Below, piece by piece: positions 22,065 to 34,795 of a stretch of 64,000 nucleotides of DNA; the stretch's first letter is position 1, and each line of letters opens with the position of its first letter. The notes under the pieces are model-generated. The model saw only the letters and a list, made by a program, of their open reading frames with translations. It ran no database searches and had not been told where the DNA came from. The translations under genes and the position numbers were made by a program. The stretch comes from Zygnema cylindricum. Taxonomy: Eukaryota > Streptophyta > Zygnematophyceae > Zygnematales > Zygnemataceae. The stretch lies in the NCBI GenBank assembly GCA_037447655.1, contig JBBHKE010000754.1, forward strand, positions 166,860-230,859. Direction: 5' to 3'.

Positions 22065-22800
22065 GGTTATGGGCCTTTCATCAAGAATTCCTGTATTCAA
22101 TGGCCAAAAGTATGCATATTGGGAGGCGATGGTTGAATCAACATTTGAAACTGCTGATTTATTGGGGGTCTTGGATGGTACTTTAAGTGAAACAGATGCG
22201 AGCTGGGCGAAGAAAAACTCACTGGCGAGAAACAATCTGATTCTGTGCATCTCCAAGAATTTGGTCATGTCTCGGCTAAAATTGAAAAAAACAAAAGAAA
22301 TTTGGGAATCACTAAAAACTGCTTTTGAGAAATCTAATGTCCAGGAGGAACTTCTGGTGGCTGGACAAATCTGGGACTATAAATACTCCGGGGGTGTATG
22401 GTGGAATATTGTGATAAGTTTGATGCTTTTATTGATGCACATTCGTCTGCTGGTGGCTCATTTCCTGAGTTACAGCAGGCAACTTTACTTGTTATGGGAC
22501 TCCCTAGTAATATGAAAGGAGTGTATGTCTTGCTGAAAACTCATGATAAATCTAGCTAGACATTTCAGTTAGTGTATAATCTGATCTTAGAAGAAGAAGC
22601 AACTACTAAAATACTTCACGGAGAGAGAAAGGTAGAAGCCTTGAACAGAGATTTTGATAGGAAAACTTTAATCAGAACAGAAATCAGAATAGGAGTCAGA
22701 ATGAGAATCAGTATAACAATAGACCAAATAGACAGGCTACTACTTGCTTTTACTGCTCTAAAAAAGAACATGGATACAGGTACTGTTCGAAGCTGAAAAA
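22003..22800 (+). pseudogene. gag of element D
   Basis: Starts in the LTR with a Ser/Thr-rich leader, crosses the primer site as QVMG, then SSRIPVFNGQKYAYWEAM, FETADLLGVLDGTL and TKEIWESLKTAFE (UBN2 capsid). A frameshift near 22400 and stops break it. In another frame lies the knuckle CFYCSKKEHGYRYC (22745-22786; C-x2-C-x4-H-x4-C). Confidence 0.88.
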
Positions 22801-25800
22801 GGCAAATGAAACAGGACTATATCGTCCAGGCTGGCAGCAGAGCCCATATCATAAGGGCTTTTCTGGGAACTCTTCTCGGGGAAATGCTCTCTTATCAAGT
22901 TATGCAACTCAAGAACATGATCCCTTGTCTTTCACTGAAGGTGAAGAAGCAGAACTATTTGCAATGGCGGCAACTATGGAAGGCCAGAGAGATACAGGAT
23001 GGATCATGGATACCGGGGCTTTGGCACATATGTGTTGGAACAAATCCAGTTTTTCCAACCTCTAGGCGACAACTCCCAAGAACATCTACTATGCATGCGG
23101 CATGAGTGTGCAAACTTCGGCACAGGGTGATGTATCTCTAATGGTAGATGTGGGGGGAAAGTCTGTAGAGAGAACTCTCCACAATGTGTTATATGTACTA
23201 GAATTTAAAAAGAATCTATTTTTCTACTTTTTTGGTAGAGAGCAAAGGCTTTGATGTAATCCTCAAAGGAGGAAGAATGGTTGTTACCAAACAAGGAAAA
23301 GTTGCACTGACAGGAACTCGAGATGCAAGCAAGATGTATAGGATGGATATGGCTGAATACAAAGAAAATGATGTTCTCTATTCTAGTGTATCATCTGTAA
23401 ATGAGTTATGGCATAAAAGATTAGGCCATATGAATTACGATAGCTTGGAAAAGATGGTGAATTTAGGAAAGGTTGAGGGTGTCTCCCTTACTTCTCAACC
23501 TGTGAAATCATGTGATGGATGCTCACTTGGAAAAATCCACAAATTACCTTTTCCACAGCAATTTGACCACAGATCTGACAAAGTTCTCCAATTTATCCAC
23601 TCGGATGTTCTCGGTCAATCACAAGTTCCATCAGCTGGAGGTGTCCACTATATGGTTACATTCACTGATGACTATTCGAGGTTCACAAGTATCTAGTACA
23701 TGCAGCACAAGAGTGAAGTGTTTACACACTTCCAGCAGTACAAGGCATGGGCAGAAAAGCTGTATGGTGTTCCTATCCTGTCACTAAGATCAGACAACGA
23801 AGGAGAATATACTTCAAAGGAGTTCGACCTGTTTCTCCTCCAAGAAGGTATCAGTCACAACCTGACAGTTCCGTACACACAGGAACAGAATGGTGTATCT
23901 GAAAAACTAAATAGAACTGTAACAGAAAGTGCCAGGTTTATGCTTGCAGACAAAGGTTTAGATTTGAAATTCTGGGCTAAAGCACTCAATTGTGCGGTAT
24001 ATATTAAAAACATAATTGCATCTAGATCGGTTAAGACTACACCCTATGAACTCTAGAGGGGCATGAAACCGGATGTTAGTCACTTTAAGGAATTAGGCAG
24101 CAAATGTTTTGTCTTAGACACATCGCAGACTACATGGAAAATGGAAGTTAAGGGATTACATGGGATTTTTATGGGATATGATAACAATGCAGAGGGTTAT
24201 AGGGTATATGTCTTAGAGAAAAAGAAAATTATTGTATGTATAAATATACAGTTGAATGATGAACACGATCCGGTTGATCTGTTCACAAAAACAGAAAGTG
24301 AACAAACATAAAAGGTAGAGGAGTATGTGATCTTTCAACATAATCAACCTGTTTATTTTCAGTCACAGTCACCGACTACAACTACATCTCCACAGATCCC
24401 TCTACCAAATGCGGCGCCTGTTGTAGAACCAGATACGACACCAACATCTACACCACTTCCTACACATGTGGAATTAGCAAACCAAGATCCAGTTTCGGCC
24501 CGTGCAAGAGCTCAGAACAGGAAAACGAATAGTATGTTGCCGACGATTTTAGCGTCAGAATTTTCGGGGGGAAGAAGAACCGGCAGCCGTCTACAAGCAA
24601 GTCACACTTTGCTTTCTCCGCAGCTATAACGGAAGCGTTAACAATTTAGGAAGCCTTTTCATCACCGGAGAGAAATCACTAGATCGAGGCGGTAAACGAC
24701 GAAATGAAGTCCATTATAGAGGCGCAGACGTGGGAGCTGGTGGATCTTTCTCCGGGCAGAAAAGCAATCGGCAGCAAATGGGTGTTCAAACTGAAACTCA
24801 ACCCAGACAACACTATCGAAAGGTACAAGGCCAGACTTGTGGCTAAAGGTTACAATCAGAAAGAAGGTATTGATTTTGAGGAATCCTTCTCTTCTGTAGT
24901 CAGATTTCCCACTGTTACAATCTTACTAAGTTTGGCTACTATAGGGAACATGGAAGTCCACCAGATGGACGTTAAGACTGCCTTCCTGCATGGAGAGTTA
25001 GAGGAAACCATTTACATGAAACAAACAGAGATGTATGCAGAGAAAGGGAAAGAAAACTTAGTCTGTAAACTAATAAAATCTTTGTACGGGCTGAAACAAG
25101 CCCCCAGACAATCGAACTTAAAACTAGATGAATTTCTTACTGGACTAGGATTTCAAAGGATTAGTTCAGAACAATCAGTGTATGTACTGCAAGGGGAGGA
25201 TTGGATTCTTTATTATGCTGTATAAGTGGATGACTTGCTTTTAATAAGCAAGTCTATGGATGAGATAAATTGAATTAAAGCGGCTTTAAGGTCGAGGTTC
25301 GAGATGAACAACCTTGGTGAATCTAAGTATATCTTAGGAATACTGGTAGAGAGAGACAAAAACAGAAAACTCATTATGTTAACCCAAAAGGAAGCAATAA
25401 GTAATATGCTGGAAAAATTTGAAATGAAAGATGTAAAAGGATTTGTAACTCCAATGGAATTCAGACAAAAGTTTGATGGAGGTGAGTCAAACTCAGGCAT
25501 AATGGTTAGTAAGAGCCTAGAGTCAGGGGAAGAAGAGTTTATGGCTTCAAAGCCGTATAGACAGGTAGTGGGAAGTCTCATATATTTCATGAATTGTACG
25601 AGACTAGATATTGCAGCAGTTGTAGGAGTCCTAAGTAGACGTATGCAGAATCCTAAGAGGGCAGACTTGGAAGCTGTAAAAAGAGTTTTGAGATACCTTG
25701 CAGGGATTCGAGATCTTAAGCTGATACTCGGAGAAGGAGAAGTGAAAATGCAGACTTGGAGTGACGCCGGCTATGGGGATATGCCAAGCCGAAAATCCAA

Positions 25801-26209
25801 AACTGGCTTCGTCTTAAAGATCGGAGATGGAACTTGTTGCTGCAGCAGCAACCAGCAGAAGGTTATAGCACAGTCTACAATGGAGTCAGAGTACATGGCA
25901 TCTGCTTTTGCACTCAAAGAACTCCTATGGGTTATGTCCATTTTATAGGAACTTAGATACATGCATACAGATCCACATATTATTTGGTTTGACAACCAGG
26001 CAGCCATTGCTATTGCTACTAACCCGAGTCATCATTTTAAGAGCAAGCACATGGATGTCAGACTTCACTTTGTGAGAGAAAACGTGCTTGCAAGAGTGTT
26101 AAAATTGTTTTATTTACCGGATGAAAAAATGGTTGCTGACATGCTAACCAAACCCCTTCCTGCTCCTAAGTTGCAATTTTGTAGAAAGGCTATTGAGCTG
26201 AGTGAGTGA
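22801..26209 (+). pseudogene. pol of element D: protease, integrase, RT, RNase H
   Basis: Protease WIMDTGA (about 23000-23020). Integrase: WHKRLGHMNY (about 23410), CDGCSLGK, FIHSDVLG, RSDNEGEY and NGVSEKLNRT, so the catalytic Asp, Asp and Glu are all kept. RT: WVFKLKLNPDNTIERYKARL (about 24780), VHQMDVKTAFLHG, YGLKQAP. The Tyr of the YVDD box is a stop (TAA, 25223-25225): the frame reads YAV, stop, VDD. RNase H: WSDAGYGDMPS (about 25760), MESEYMA and DNQAAIAIA (about 25990). Other stops or frameshifts at about 23230, 23695, 24055, 24310, 24630, 25270 and 25948. Ends at TGA 26207; the tract GATTTAGGGGAG precedes the 3' LTR. Confidence 0.92.
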
Positions 26210-26232
26210 CTGAGTCTAAAGATTTAGGGGAG

Positions 26233-27217
26233 TGTTGAGATTGGAAATCTTTACTCAGTATATAGAGCTATGGGGAGGAATTAAGGACTTAGAATATTTT
26301 GGGAAATAAAAACCTTTAATACTTACCTCAATTAGTGTTACAATAACATAAGACTAAAATAGTGTACTGTACGGCTAGTTGGAAACACGTCGGTAAGAAA
26401 GGGTGTTACAGGTTTCACGGAGTAGCACTGATGACCAGTTACAAGTGTCGGGAAATTAACGAGCCGATTGATGAAATCGGACGAAAGGAATGCAAACCGC
26501 ATATCTGGAAAAGTATGGTTCGGTCAGCCAAGTAGGGTTGTTGATTGACATCAAATTGACGGACGCGATTCACAAGGGACCACAAATGACGAAGCACACT
26601 TGGACGATATCAGGTGCTTTGTACTACACGACAACAGTCAGCCGAGTGCTATGGACCACTACTGACTAAGCGCTAGGAATATTTATTGTACGGCCTTCTA
26701 TTTGTAAATATGTGAAAACAAGAATTTGTAGTTAAGCGAATTCAAAATAGTGTTGCACTATCCAGATTTAAAGAAATGGCAAAATTAGTTTTGGAAGTAA
26801 TCTTAGAATAGTAAGTACAGGTTTAGTACCTTGTCGTAGCATAGGACAGTACCGTAGTACAGTCACTTAAATTAGCGTGACCAGTAGATACTCACTGTGA
26901 GTATATATTTTAGGACTTAGATAAATTATGATTATCCAAGTCTTGGGATAATAATCATACTAAGGCAATTTTTGTGAATCTGTAGTGTGAATATCTTATG
27001 GTTGGCTGGATCAATTGAGTTGAATCTTTGTAGAGTGATTGTACACTGTGCTTACTACTGTTATGCAGAATTTGAGTTTGCATAGATCACTGTGTTGCAT
27101 TCTATCACATCTTGAAGTTGGCTATTGAGTAGGGTGCTTGATAGCTTTTGCTTTAAATGTCTACTTCCACTACTACTGCTGCTGGCTCTCCTTCGCAACT
27201 GTGGATGAAGAAAAACA
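26233..27217 (+). repeat. 3' LTR of copia element D
   Basis: 985 bp like the 5' LTR. Its in-LTR ATG (27157) is in frame with the gag of element B beyond the junction, so it opens an 84-codon chimeric frame ending at 27408. Confidence 0.93.
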
Positions 27218-27540
27218 AATGGAACACAATGGTCAAGTTGATACTTGTGCATGAAAACACAATGGAGATTAGGAGAGGAGGAAAGAGCATTTTAGCTCTA
27301 GCAGCAGGAGGGGACCGATGGGGGAAGGACCCGAAAAAACCGTACAAAGGGGAAAGAGATCATTCGGGAGGACCGAGGCCCCCAAAGGGTCTTTGTATTT
27401 TTTTTTAAAAGTCGCGACACTTTATCGCAGATTGTGTCAAGGTGTCAGAGCTGAGGCTCCTAGAGAACCGTAGAGGGGGTTCTTCCGGAGGGAAGAAAAA
27501 AGGCACTTGTGGTTACAAAAGTGACAGAAGAAACTTAGGA
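27218..27540 (+). pseudogene. gag of element B, 3' part with decayed zinc knuckle
   Basis: Translation from 27218 gives the end of capsid and a basic stretch (RGGKSILALAAGGDR). The knuckle keeps its spacing as C-IF-F-(stop)KSR-H-FIAD-C: the second Cys is Phe and an in-frame TAA (27406) sits in it. Confidence 0.8.
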
Positions 27541-30500
27541 TGAGTCCTCTGAGGAGGATGGGGAACTTCTTCTTGACGAAATTCTGGAGGAGAAGGAGAT
27601 TTTTTGGAGACCGAAGTGTGCGCTTGGAGCAATTCGGGAAGCTCCACAGGAAGGATGGATTATTGACTCAGGTGCATCCATGCATATTTGTCGTGATAAA
27701 GAACTCTTCACAAAGCTAAGGAAAATCCCTACTATAGAGATAGAGTATGGGGATAGGAGAGTGGTTAATACAGATCTAGTGGGATCAGTAGATCTAAAAG
27801 TCTTAGCAGAGGGTAAGACTTGTATACTTACATTCTCAGATGTACTCTACATTCCTCAGCAGAGTAAAAATCTTGTCTCTACATCTGTGTTAGATGACAA
27901 AGAGTTTGATACCTTCACTAGAAAGGGAGTCTTTACAGCTAATTATAGGGATGAAGTTTACTTCACGGAAGATAAAGGTAGCCTATGAATGTTTAGGCTT
28001 AACCTGAGTAATGAAAAGAATAATGCTTACTATGTTGGTGTTCCTAAGTTGAGGATTTGGCATAAGGGGGTGGGGCATGTGCATTTTGATAGGTTGAGGG
28101 AAATGAAAAAGCTTGGGGTAGTAGAAGGCATTCAGTTTCGGGATAATGAAATGATGGATGATTGTAGTGGTTGTGCTCAAGGTAAGGCTCACAAACTTTC
28201 CTTTCCCAAAGCGGCCACATATAGATTTGAGAAAGTGTTAGATTTGGTCCACACAGATATTTTGGGACCTGCAAAAGTACCTTCGATTGGAGGAAAGAGG
28301 TTTATGATGACAATAACGGATGACTGGTCTAGAAACTCTTGAGTCTACTTTCTGAAAACAAAGTCTGAAGCATCAACTTACTTCAAAGAATATAAAGCTT
28401 TGAGTGAGAAGTTGTATGAAACCCCCATTAAGAGGATAAGGAGTGATAATGGGGGGGAATATACCTCTAACCAGTTTAAGGAATATCTGAGAGATGAGGG
28501 AGTGCAGCAATAGAAAACTGTACCATATAACCCAGAACAAAATGGGATAGCTGAGAGGTTGAATCGAACCCTAGCAGATAGTGCATGCAGTATGTTGGCC
28601 GACAAGAAAATAGGAAAGAGATTTTGGGCAGAAGCAATGAACTGTGCCAACTACATTAACAATAGAGTCCTTACCTCAGCTGTAAAGGGAGTGACACCTT
28701 ATGAGAGATGGGTGGGAATGAAACCAGATATCTCATATCTTAAAGTATTCGGTAGCCAAGTTTACAGTCTTGACACAGATACGAAGAACTGGAAACTAGA
28801 TGCTAAAGGAAAACCTGGATACTTTGTGGGATATGATGAGGATGTTAAGGGATATAGATTCTATGACTTAGCAAAGAAAGATATAATTATGGTCAAACAC
28901 TTAGTTGTCATGGATGAAGGGAAGTTATTTGACCCCTTCAAATATACAAAGAAGAAAACAATTAGATTTAAGTCCGACAGTGAGGAAAACTCGGTCGTTC
29001 CGAAAGGGACATGAGTGAAACCGTGATTGCAGATTCAGGGAAGATCCGAGATACAGGAGACTCACCGGAAACCTCACATACTCCTATGGATTTTGAGGAC
29101 ATAGAAAAAGCGGGACCAAAACTGGCTTCCATGGACTGGGGAGCCGATGAGACAGTGAGAAGAAGCCTAAGACTTCCATCCATTCTAGCTTCCGAGTTTG
29201 AGGTAGGAAGGAGGAGTAGCAAAATGATACAAGAAAAACAGGTCGTTCATAAGGTAACTAAGCTATCTCACCTAGATGAGCCTCAGTCTTATTCGGTGGT
29301 AGTGAATAGTCCGGAAAAAGAAAGATGGATTAGAGCCATAAATGATGAGATGGCTTCTATCATGGAGAAAAATACTTGGGAACTAGCGGATTGTCCTCCA
29401 GACATAAAACCTATTGTGTGTAAATGGGTATTTAAACTAGAACTCAAGCCAGATAATACCATTGAGAGATATAAGGCTCGTTTGGTAGCGAAACGCTTCA
29501 CCCAAAAGGAGGGGATTGACTATGAGGAGACCTTTGCTCCAGTTGTTTGGTTCCCATCAGTAAGGATTCTCCTCAGTTTGGCAGCAGCGGAAGACATGGA
29601 AATACACCAGATGGACATTAAGAATGCTTTTCTTAATGGTGAGTTAGAGGAAGAAATTTTCATGAGGCAACCCGAGGGGTTCGTGGAAGAAGGAGAAGAG
29701 AGCAAAGTCTGCATGCTCATAAAGTCCTTATATGGACTGAAGCAGGCTCCCCGTCAGTGGAATAAGAAACTAGATGAGTTTCTCACCGATCTGGGATATA
29801 TCCATATTAGGTTTGACCATTTTATCTATATGTTTGAACATGACAATGGTGTCATTTTTATTGCAATTTATGTGGATGATCTGCTTGTGTTAAGTAAGTC
29901 TTTGGAGAAAATCAATAGGCTAAAGAAAGTTCTTAGGGGCAGATTTGAAATGAAGGATTTAGGGGAGGCAAAATATATTTTGGGGATCCAAATGGAGAGA
30001 GATAGGGGGAAGAAGATTATCAGAATTACTCAGAAAGAAGCAATAGGAAATATGCTTGAGAAATTCCACATTGGAAAATGCTAACAGTTGTACCACTCCC
30101 ATGGACTTGAAAAAAGTAAGTGATGGGAGTGTAGAAGGAGGAGTGATGATCTTAGACGATCTGATGAGTCCAGAGGAGAGAGAGTTTATGAAGTCTATCC
30201 CTTATAGACAAGTCGTAGGAAGTTTAATCTATTTTATAAACTGTACCAGGCCGGACATAGCGGCGGCAGTTGGTGTACTCAGTAGGAGTCTTAATGATCC
30301 TACGAAGAGAGATTGGTAGGCAGCCAAGAGAGTTTTGAGATATCTAGTTGGAACCAAAAAATTATGGTTGCATGTGGGAGGGGAGCACACTGATATCACC
30401 ACTTAGAGTGATGCCAGTTATGGGGATGCACCTATGAGAAGATGCACTTTTGGATATGTTTTGTATGTGGGGGAAGGTGCTTGTTGTTGGAGCGGTAAGC

Positions 30501-30870
30501 AACAAAAGGTGGTTGTTCAGTCTATTATGGAGGCTGAGTATATGGCGTCTTCTTTTACTATAAAAAACTAATGTGGGTGAAATCATTGTTGCAAGAACTG
30601 GGATATATGAAGGAGGGAGTGCATGAAATCTTTTGCTATAATCAAGCTGCAATAGCAATTGCAGCCAATCAAAACACCATTTCAAAGAAAAACATATGGA
30701 CATAAGATTAAGTTTCGTAAGAGAAAAAGTTGAAAATAAAATTTTTAATCTTGTCTATAGACTTGATGAAGAAATGGTGGCTGACATGATGACCAAACCT
30801 GTGCCCTCTCATAAATTAAAATATTGTCGGGAAAAATGCGGGTTGAATGAAAAATTAAAATTAGACTAGA
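27541..30870 (+). pseudogene. pol of element B: protease, integrase, RT, RNase H
   Basis: Protease GWIIDSGASMHICRD (about 27655). Integrase CSGCAQGKAHKL (28165), LVHTDILGP, RSDNGGEYTSN and NGIAERLNRT, so all three acidic residues are kept. RT lies in the longest open piece (29011-30084): WVFKLELKPDNTIERYKARL, IHQMDIKNAFLNG, YGLKQAPRQW, YVDDLLVLSKS (about 29870). RNase H (30055-30870) is the most damaged part: WSDASYGD has TGG turned to TAG at 30403, followed by EAEYMAS and a frameshift near 30567. Other stops: 27986, 28340, 28511 and 30317. Confidence 0.92.
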
Positions 30871-30882
30871 AAATAAGGGGAG

Positions 30883-31922
30883 TGTTGAAATTTATAGATT
30901 TCTATGGTATTTTCTAGGTTTAAATATGTTTGTATAAAAGAAAAGAAAAAGACGCGCAACCTGCCTCCACCTCCTCTCTCTAGCCCCCTTACTTGTTGTA
31001 GTTACTAAAGGATAGAGAGGGTGGTTGATCCATGGCTGCCTTAATTCAACAGGCAGTTATTTTTAGTAGGTTACTAAAAACATACTTGACAGACATGGGA
31101 TTTGATCCCGGTACCTACGGTTCGTCAAGTTGGCCGATAGCGGTTATCTTTATCCTATTAGACTACAACCAATGCTAAATGGTATAGTATGTGATAGATA
31201 TATATTTATTTAGGGAGGAACAAATCCATTTAACTAAAACTGTTTACGGCATGCATAGATACATTTTTATGAAAGTACGAAGTACGATTCTATTTCAAAA
31301 CGGATAGCACACATTTTGTTTCGACAGCAAAAACAAATGTCGCGCAAGTATTTATAACGGCTAAGATTGCGTCTCGCTGCAAATCCAACGGCGCACATCA
31401 TCGCCGAAATCCTGGAGTGGTCACTTTGGCGTTTTGTGACGTGGCATGACCTGGAGCCACGTGGAGAGATGACATTTGGTCATGGGAATTCCGAGGAATG
31501 TACAGACGAGTGAAAAGCAGACACGCGTCCGCTTAATAGCCTTGTCGTACATAGGCCGTACAAAAGGTACACAGGCAGCAGTACATTTTGGTACGGTACA
31601 GTAATCTGATTGGTCCGTACTTCACGTAGATAGAAGTTATTAGAGGGAATCAGGACTTAGAAAATTTTGGTAGGTAGTCACCTCTCCCTTTGAGAGTTTG
31701 TACAAATTGGCATTTTTACTGCCTCATAACTTATCGGCTGGTTGGCCGTTTTCAGTGATTTTTTTTTGCTACGGACTCAAGGGAGTCCAGGCTGCACAGG
31801 GGTGCAGTTAAACTGTCATTTTGCCTTCCTATACAACAGTGGTTGTGGCTTGAAGTGGGTTATTTAAATACTATCTAGAGGCTTCTTGTATTTTGTGGTC
31901 TAATGGAGGACACAGAATTGCA
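30883..31922 (+). repeat. 3' LTR of copia element B
   Basis: 1040 bp, preceded by the purine tract AAATAAGGGGAG (30871-30882). Antisense tRNA-like module around 31090-31170. Confidence 0.93.
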
Positions 31923-32051
31923 TGGCCAAAGTGTGTACTCGGCGTCATTACTAGGTACTAGTATTTTTGCCCATTTTTTTGGTGCCATGAGAAGCGCGTC
32001 GCCATCATGTTCCAAGGTTGTAGAGCAATAACATATGTCTTTATTGCAAAA

Positions 32052-32935
32052 GATGGTAAAACCATAAATGTACAAAAAGGGTAAAACGGAAAAAAAAACA
32101 TTTGGAGACTCAGAGTTACAAAAAAGTAAGCTTTGCTAGAAAATGAAACGAACCAAAACATTACTAACAAGAGCAAACAACAAAAAAAAAACACCAGAGT
32201 TGACCACTTACAAAAAGAGAAAACTTACACAAGTCTATGCAGAAACAAACTAAGGTCCACAACCACAAAGATCATGGATGTGGTCCGGGTCATTTGGTGG
32301 AAGATTTGGAAGACCCCGCTTGTCATTTACCAATGTCATTTGACGAAGGAGAGCCACAACTTACGCTCGATGACGTGCAATTGAGACACGTTGAAGGGAG
32401 AACGTAGCCGAATGGCCTCGTTGGAGGACTCCATATAACCGTGGATTCAATTTTTTTTGGCACACACGCACGAAGGAAGTCGTTGATCGACTTGTCCAAA
32501 GAGCCAAACATCTCCACTACAAATGAGACAAATTGGTCCGACGCTTCTCGGTGAGTGTTCTGTCTTTCTTTAGTAGCCGCTGCGTCCCAGGAAGCCACAC
32601 CTGCATGCGAAGTCGCGCTAGATGAAATGTGTGTTCCGTTTGGATCAATGAGGACCACACTGCCAAGTGTCCTCCTAGCACGATGGAGAAAAACGAAGTC
32701 AACCCGAGGGCTCCAACAATCCTTAGACTAGGGTCGAGGTGTAAGTAAATTAGAAACCTCGCATTTGACGATTTAGCTCGTCTCGGCGCCAATGGCAGCA
32801 ATGGCATATGGCACCAAATCATGCGCGATAGTATGTCCCCCCCCCATGCGAGCAACGAAATAAATGGATTGCGCCGGCATCTATAGGTTGGTTGCAAACA
32901 CAACGAGGCCTCCCTAATAGCGGAGAGAAAGGTGA
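32052..32935 (-). mobile_element. 3' fragment of RLE-type non-LTR retrotransposon
   Basis: Minus-strand translation from about 32910 gives CVCNQPIDAGAIHLFRCSHG, then RAHDLVPYAIAAIGAE, VDFVFLHRARRTLGSVV, ATKERQNT and FVVEMFGSLDKSINDFLRAC, in three frames. It parallels the endonuclease region of the copy at 10531-11262. It ends at GATGGTAAAACCAT (32052-32065), the same 3' hairpin. Confidence 0.82.
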
Positions 32936-34205
32936 TTGCTTTTTCTATGTAATCTGTGGTCCACCTATCACGCGTTTCGCAAGGCTTGAAATGCCGATGT
33001 AGAGTAATGGACTTCCTTTGTAGATGTTGTGGTGTATAGTCACGTTATTGTACTTTTATGTCCTTGCATTTACAAACGTAACCTTGAAATTGAGGTGAAG
33101 CCACCTCTCATGTAGTCACTCTTTTTCTTTTTCAGTTGCCCTAACACTATAAAGTAGAACGTGTGTCATCATTACGTTTTTGACTTCTTGGAAATAAATG
33201 CGTTGCACGACGAATAAGTACTTTGTAATTTTAGTGCACAATCCGTTACGAAAAGAGTATTGGTTTTGATTTAAAGGTGTGAAGTAGAGCTTAGAACCTC
33301 GTGAAGGTTTAGTTTGCACTAAACGATAAGCTTGATTTTAGTGCCATCATTTTAGTGCCATCAGAAAGTGAAGAACAAACTGCACCGTAAATTGGAAAAC
33401 GAACCGAACCGCTTTTGATGTTAGGAATTGATCATCAAAGTGACTATTTTGTGGTGTTGTGTATCAGCAAGAAACTTATCGCGACAAAATGGAGATCGAT
33501 AGTTATCGATTATCGAACGCTGAAGGGTTTCGATATATCGCTTCGAGACCAACAATTTTTTTACTGGCGATTAGCAAAAAAAAATACAGCAATATGTATA
33601 ATTATAGTTGTTCACAGTGTTTAGTGCGAACGATTCAATCGCGACGAATTATACGTAATGAACGCATTGAACGTTTTGAAAAAATCGTAAAATTTGTCCT
33701 TACTATTCTGTTCCTGTAAACAAAAATTAATTTTATATATACCGCAATTTGTAAGTTTTCCGTACAATTTCCATCTCTTTTCGTAATTGTCCGTACATTT
33801 GTGGTACAATTCCGTACATATCCGTAAAATTTGTGTACAGTTTACTGGACATAAAGTACTACGAAGTGCAGTGTATCTTTTCGTCAAATTTCCTACATTT
33901 ATCGTTTAAAACCGTACGGTTTCCGTGAATTGTCCATTGAGCTTACCACACAAAAAGTACATCGCGATTTTTGATTTTTTCAACAGTCACGAATTATACG
34001 TAGTAATCGGAAAAAAGGAAAAAATCTCACGATTTGAACAACAACGTGTATAATAGTAATTTATAACGTAATGTATTATATTTTCGACTTCATATAGTGT
34101 GGGATGCCACGTATGACAATATGTTCCGTACTCTGTATAACGAGAGTTTAGTTGGGACAGATATCCGTATAGCTGTACGTTCTAGAAATAACAAATACTT
34201 GATTT
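32936..34205. other. AT-rich intergenic with GTAC-rich stretch
   Basis: No gene seen. 33750-33930 has several scattered copies of CCGTACAATTT-like words. 33455-33600 resembles 2146-2275. Confidence 0.45.
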
Positions 34206-34404
34206 TAGGCATAGATGTCCTATGTGCATAAAACGCACGGAGTAAACAAACGAATACTACGTAGAGTGCGCATAAAACAATTTCAAACTTTTAAAATTCG
34301 TAGGTATTTTTTGGACTTTCAAATTTAATATTTTTTCAATATTCAATACCCTTAATAACATAGATGTGCAACGAACTCGCGGCGTGCACCGTAATTTACA
34401 GCGT

Positions 34405-34505
34405 CTCCAACGGCAGCTCCCTTCTAAAGACGGAGTGGAGGACATATGAAAATACGCGCGCCTAAATGATGCAAAACGGCTCAAGGGAGCTGCCGTTGGA
34501 GATGC
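34405..34505. repeat. 19-bp perfect inverted repeat within hAT derivative
   Basis: CTCCAACGGCAGCTCCCTT near 34408 and its exact complement near 34480-34500. A related sequence (GTCTCCAACGGCGGCTTCC) recurs at 34858 and, diverged, at 51127 in the autonomous-type copy. Probably subterminal transposase-binding material. Confidence 0.75.
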
Positions 34506-34795
34506 CATAAATTCCGCCGCTCGCCGCTCAGATGAATATACGCGTGCGAGACGCCATAATTTCCGCGGCTCGCCGCTCAGATAAAAATACCCGCGCGAGA
34601 CGCCATGAATTCCGCGACTTGCCGCTCAGATAAAAATACGCGTGCAAGACGCCATAAATTCCACGGCTCGCCGCTCAGATAAAAATACGCGTGCAAGACG
34701 CCATAAATTCCACGGCTCGCCGCTCAAAAAAAATACACGCGCGAGACGCCAAAAATTCCACCGCTTGCCGCTCAGATAAAAATACGCGCGCGTAA
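34501..34795. repeat. 49-bp tandem repeat, 6 copies
   Basis: Units begin near 34501, 34550, 34599, 34648, 34697 and 34744, each with GACGCCATAAATTCC, CTCGCCGCTCAG and ATAAAAATACGCG. Units 4 and 5 are nearly identical. Confidence 0.9.

Larger units (their letters stand above)
21080..27217 (+). mobile_element. Copia element D, nested in B, degenerate
   Basis: 6138 bp with two LTRs of 985 bp (21080-22064 and 26233-27217) and a perfect 5-bp duplication aatgg (21075-21079 and 27218-27222). The LTR sequence is unlike those of A, B and C, but gag and primer site are related. Contains all copia domains with scattered stops. Confidence 0.95.
15115..31922 (+). mobile_element. Copia element B, split by two nested insertions
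   Basis: LTRs at 15115-16148 and 30883-31922. Flanks are tgccc (15110-15114) and tggcc (31923-31927), four of five identical. Inside, gag is interrupted at 16330 by element C and at 21079 by element D, each with a perfect 5-bp duplication. Removing both leaves about 6.4 kb, the size expected from element A plus its missing 0.5 kb. Pol resumes at 27218. Confidence 0.93.

Noticed and set aside
34501-34795. 49-bp repeats considered as CRISPR or coding repeats
   Set aside because: Directly adjoining units without unique spacers, inside a hAT derivative.
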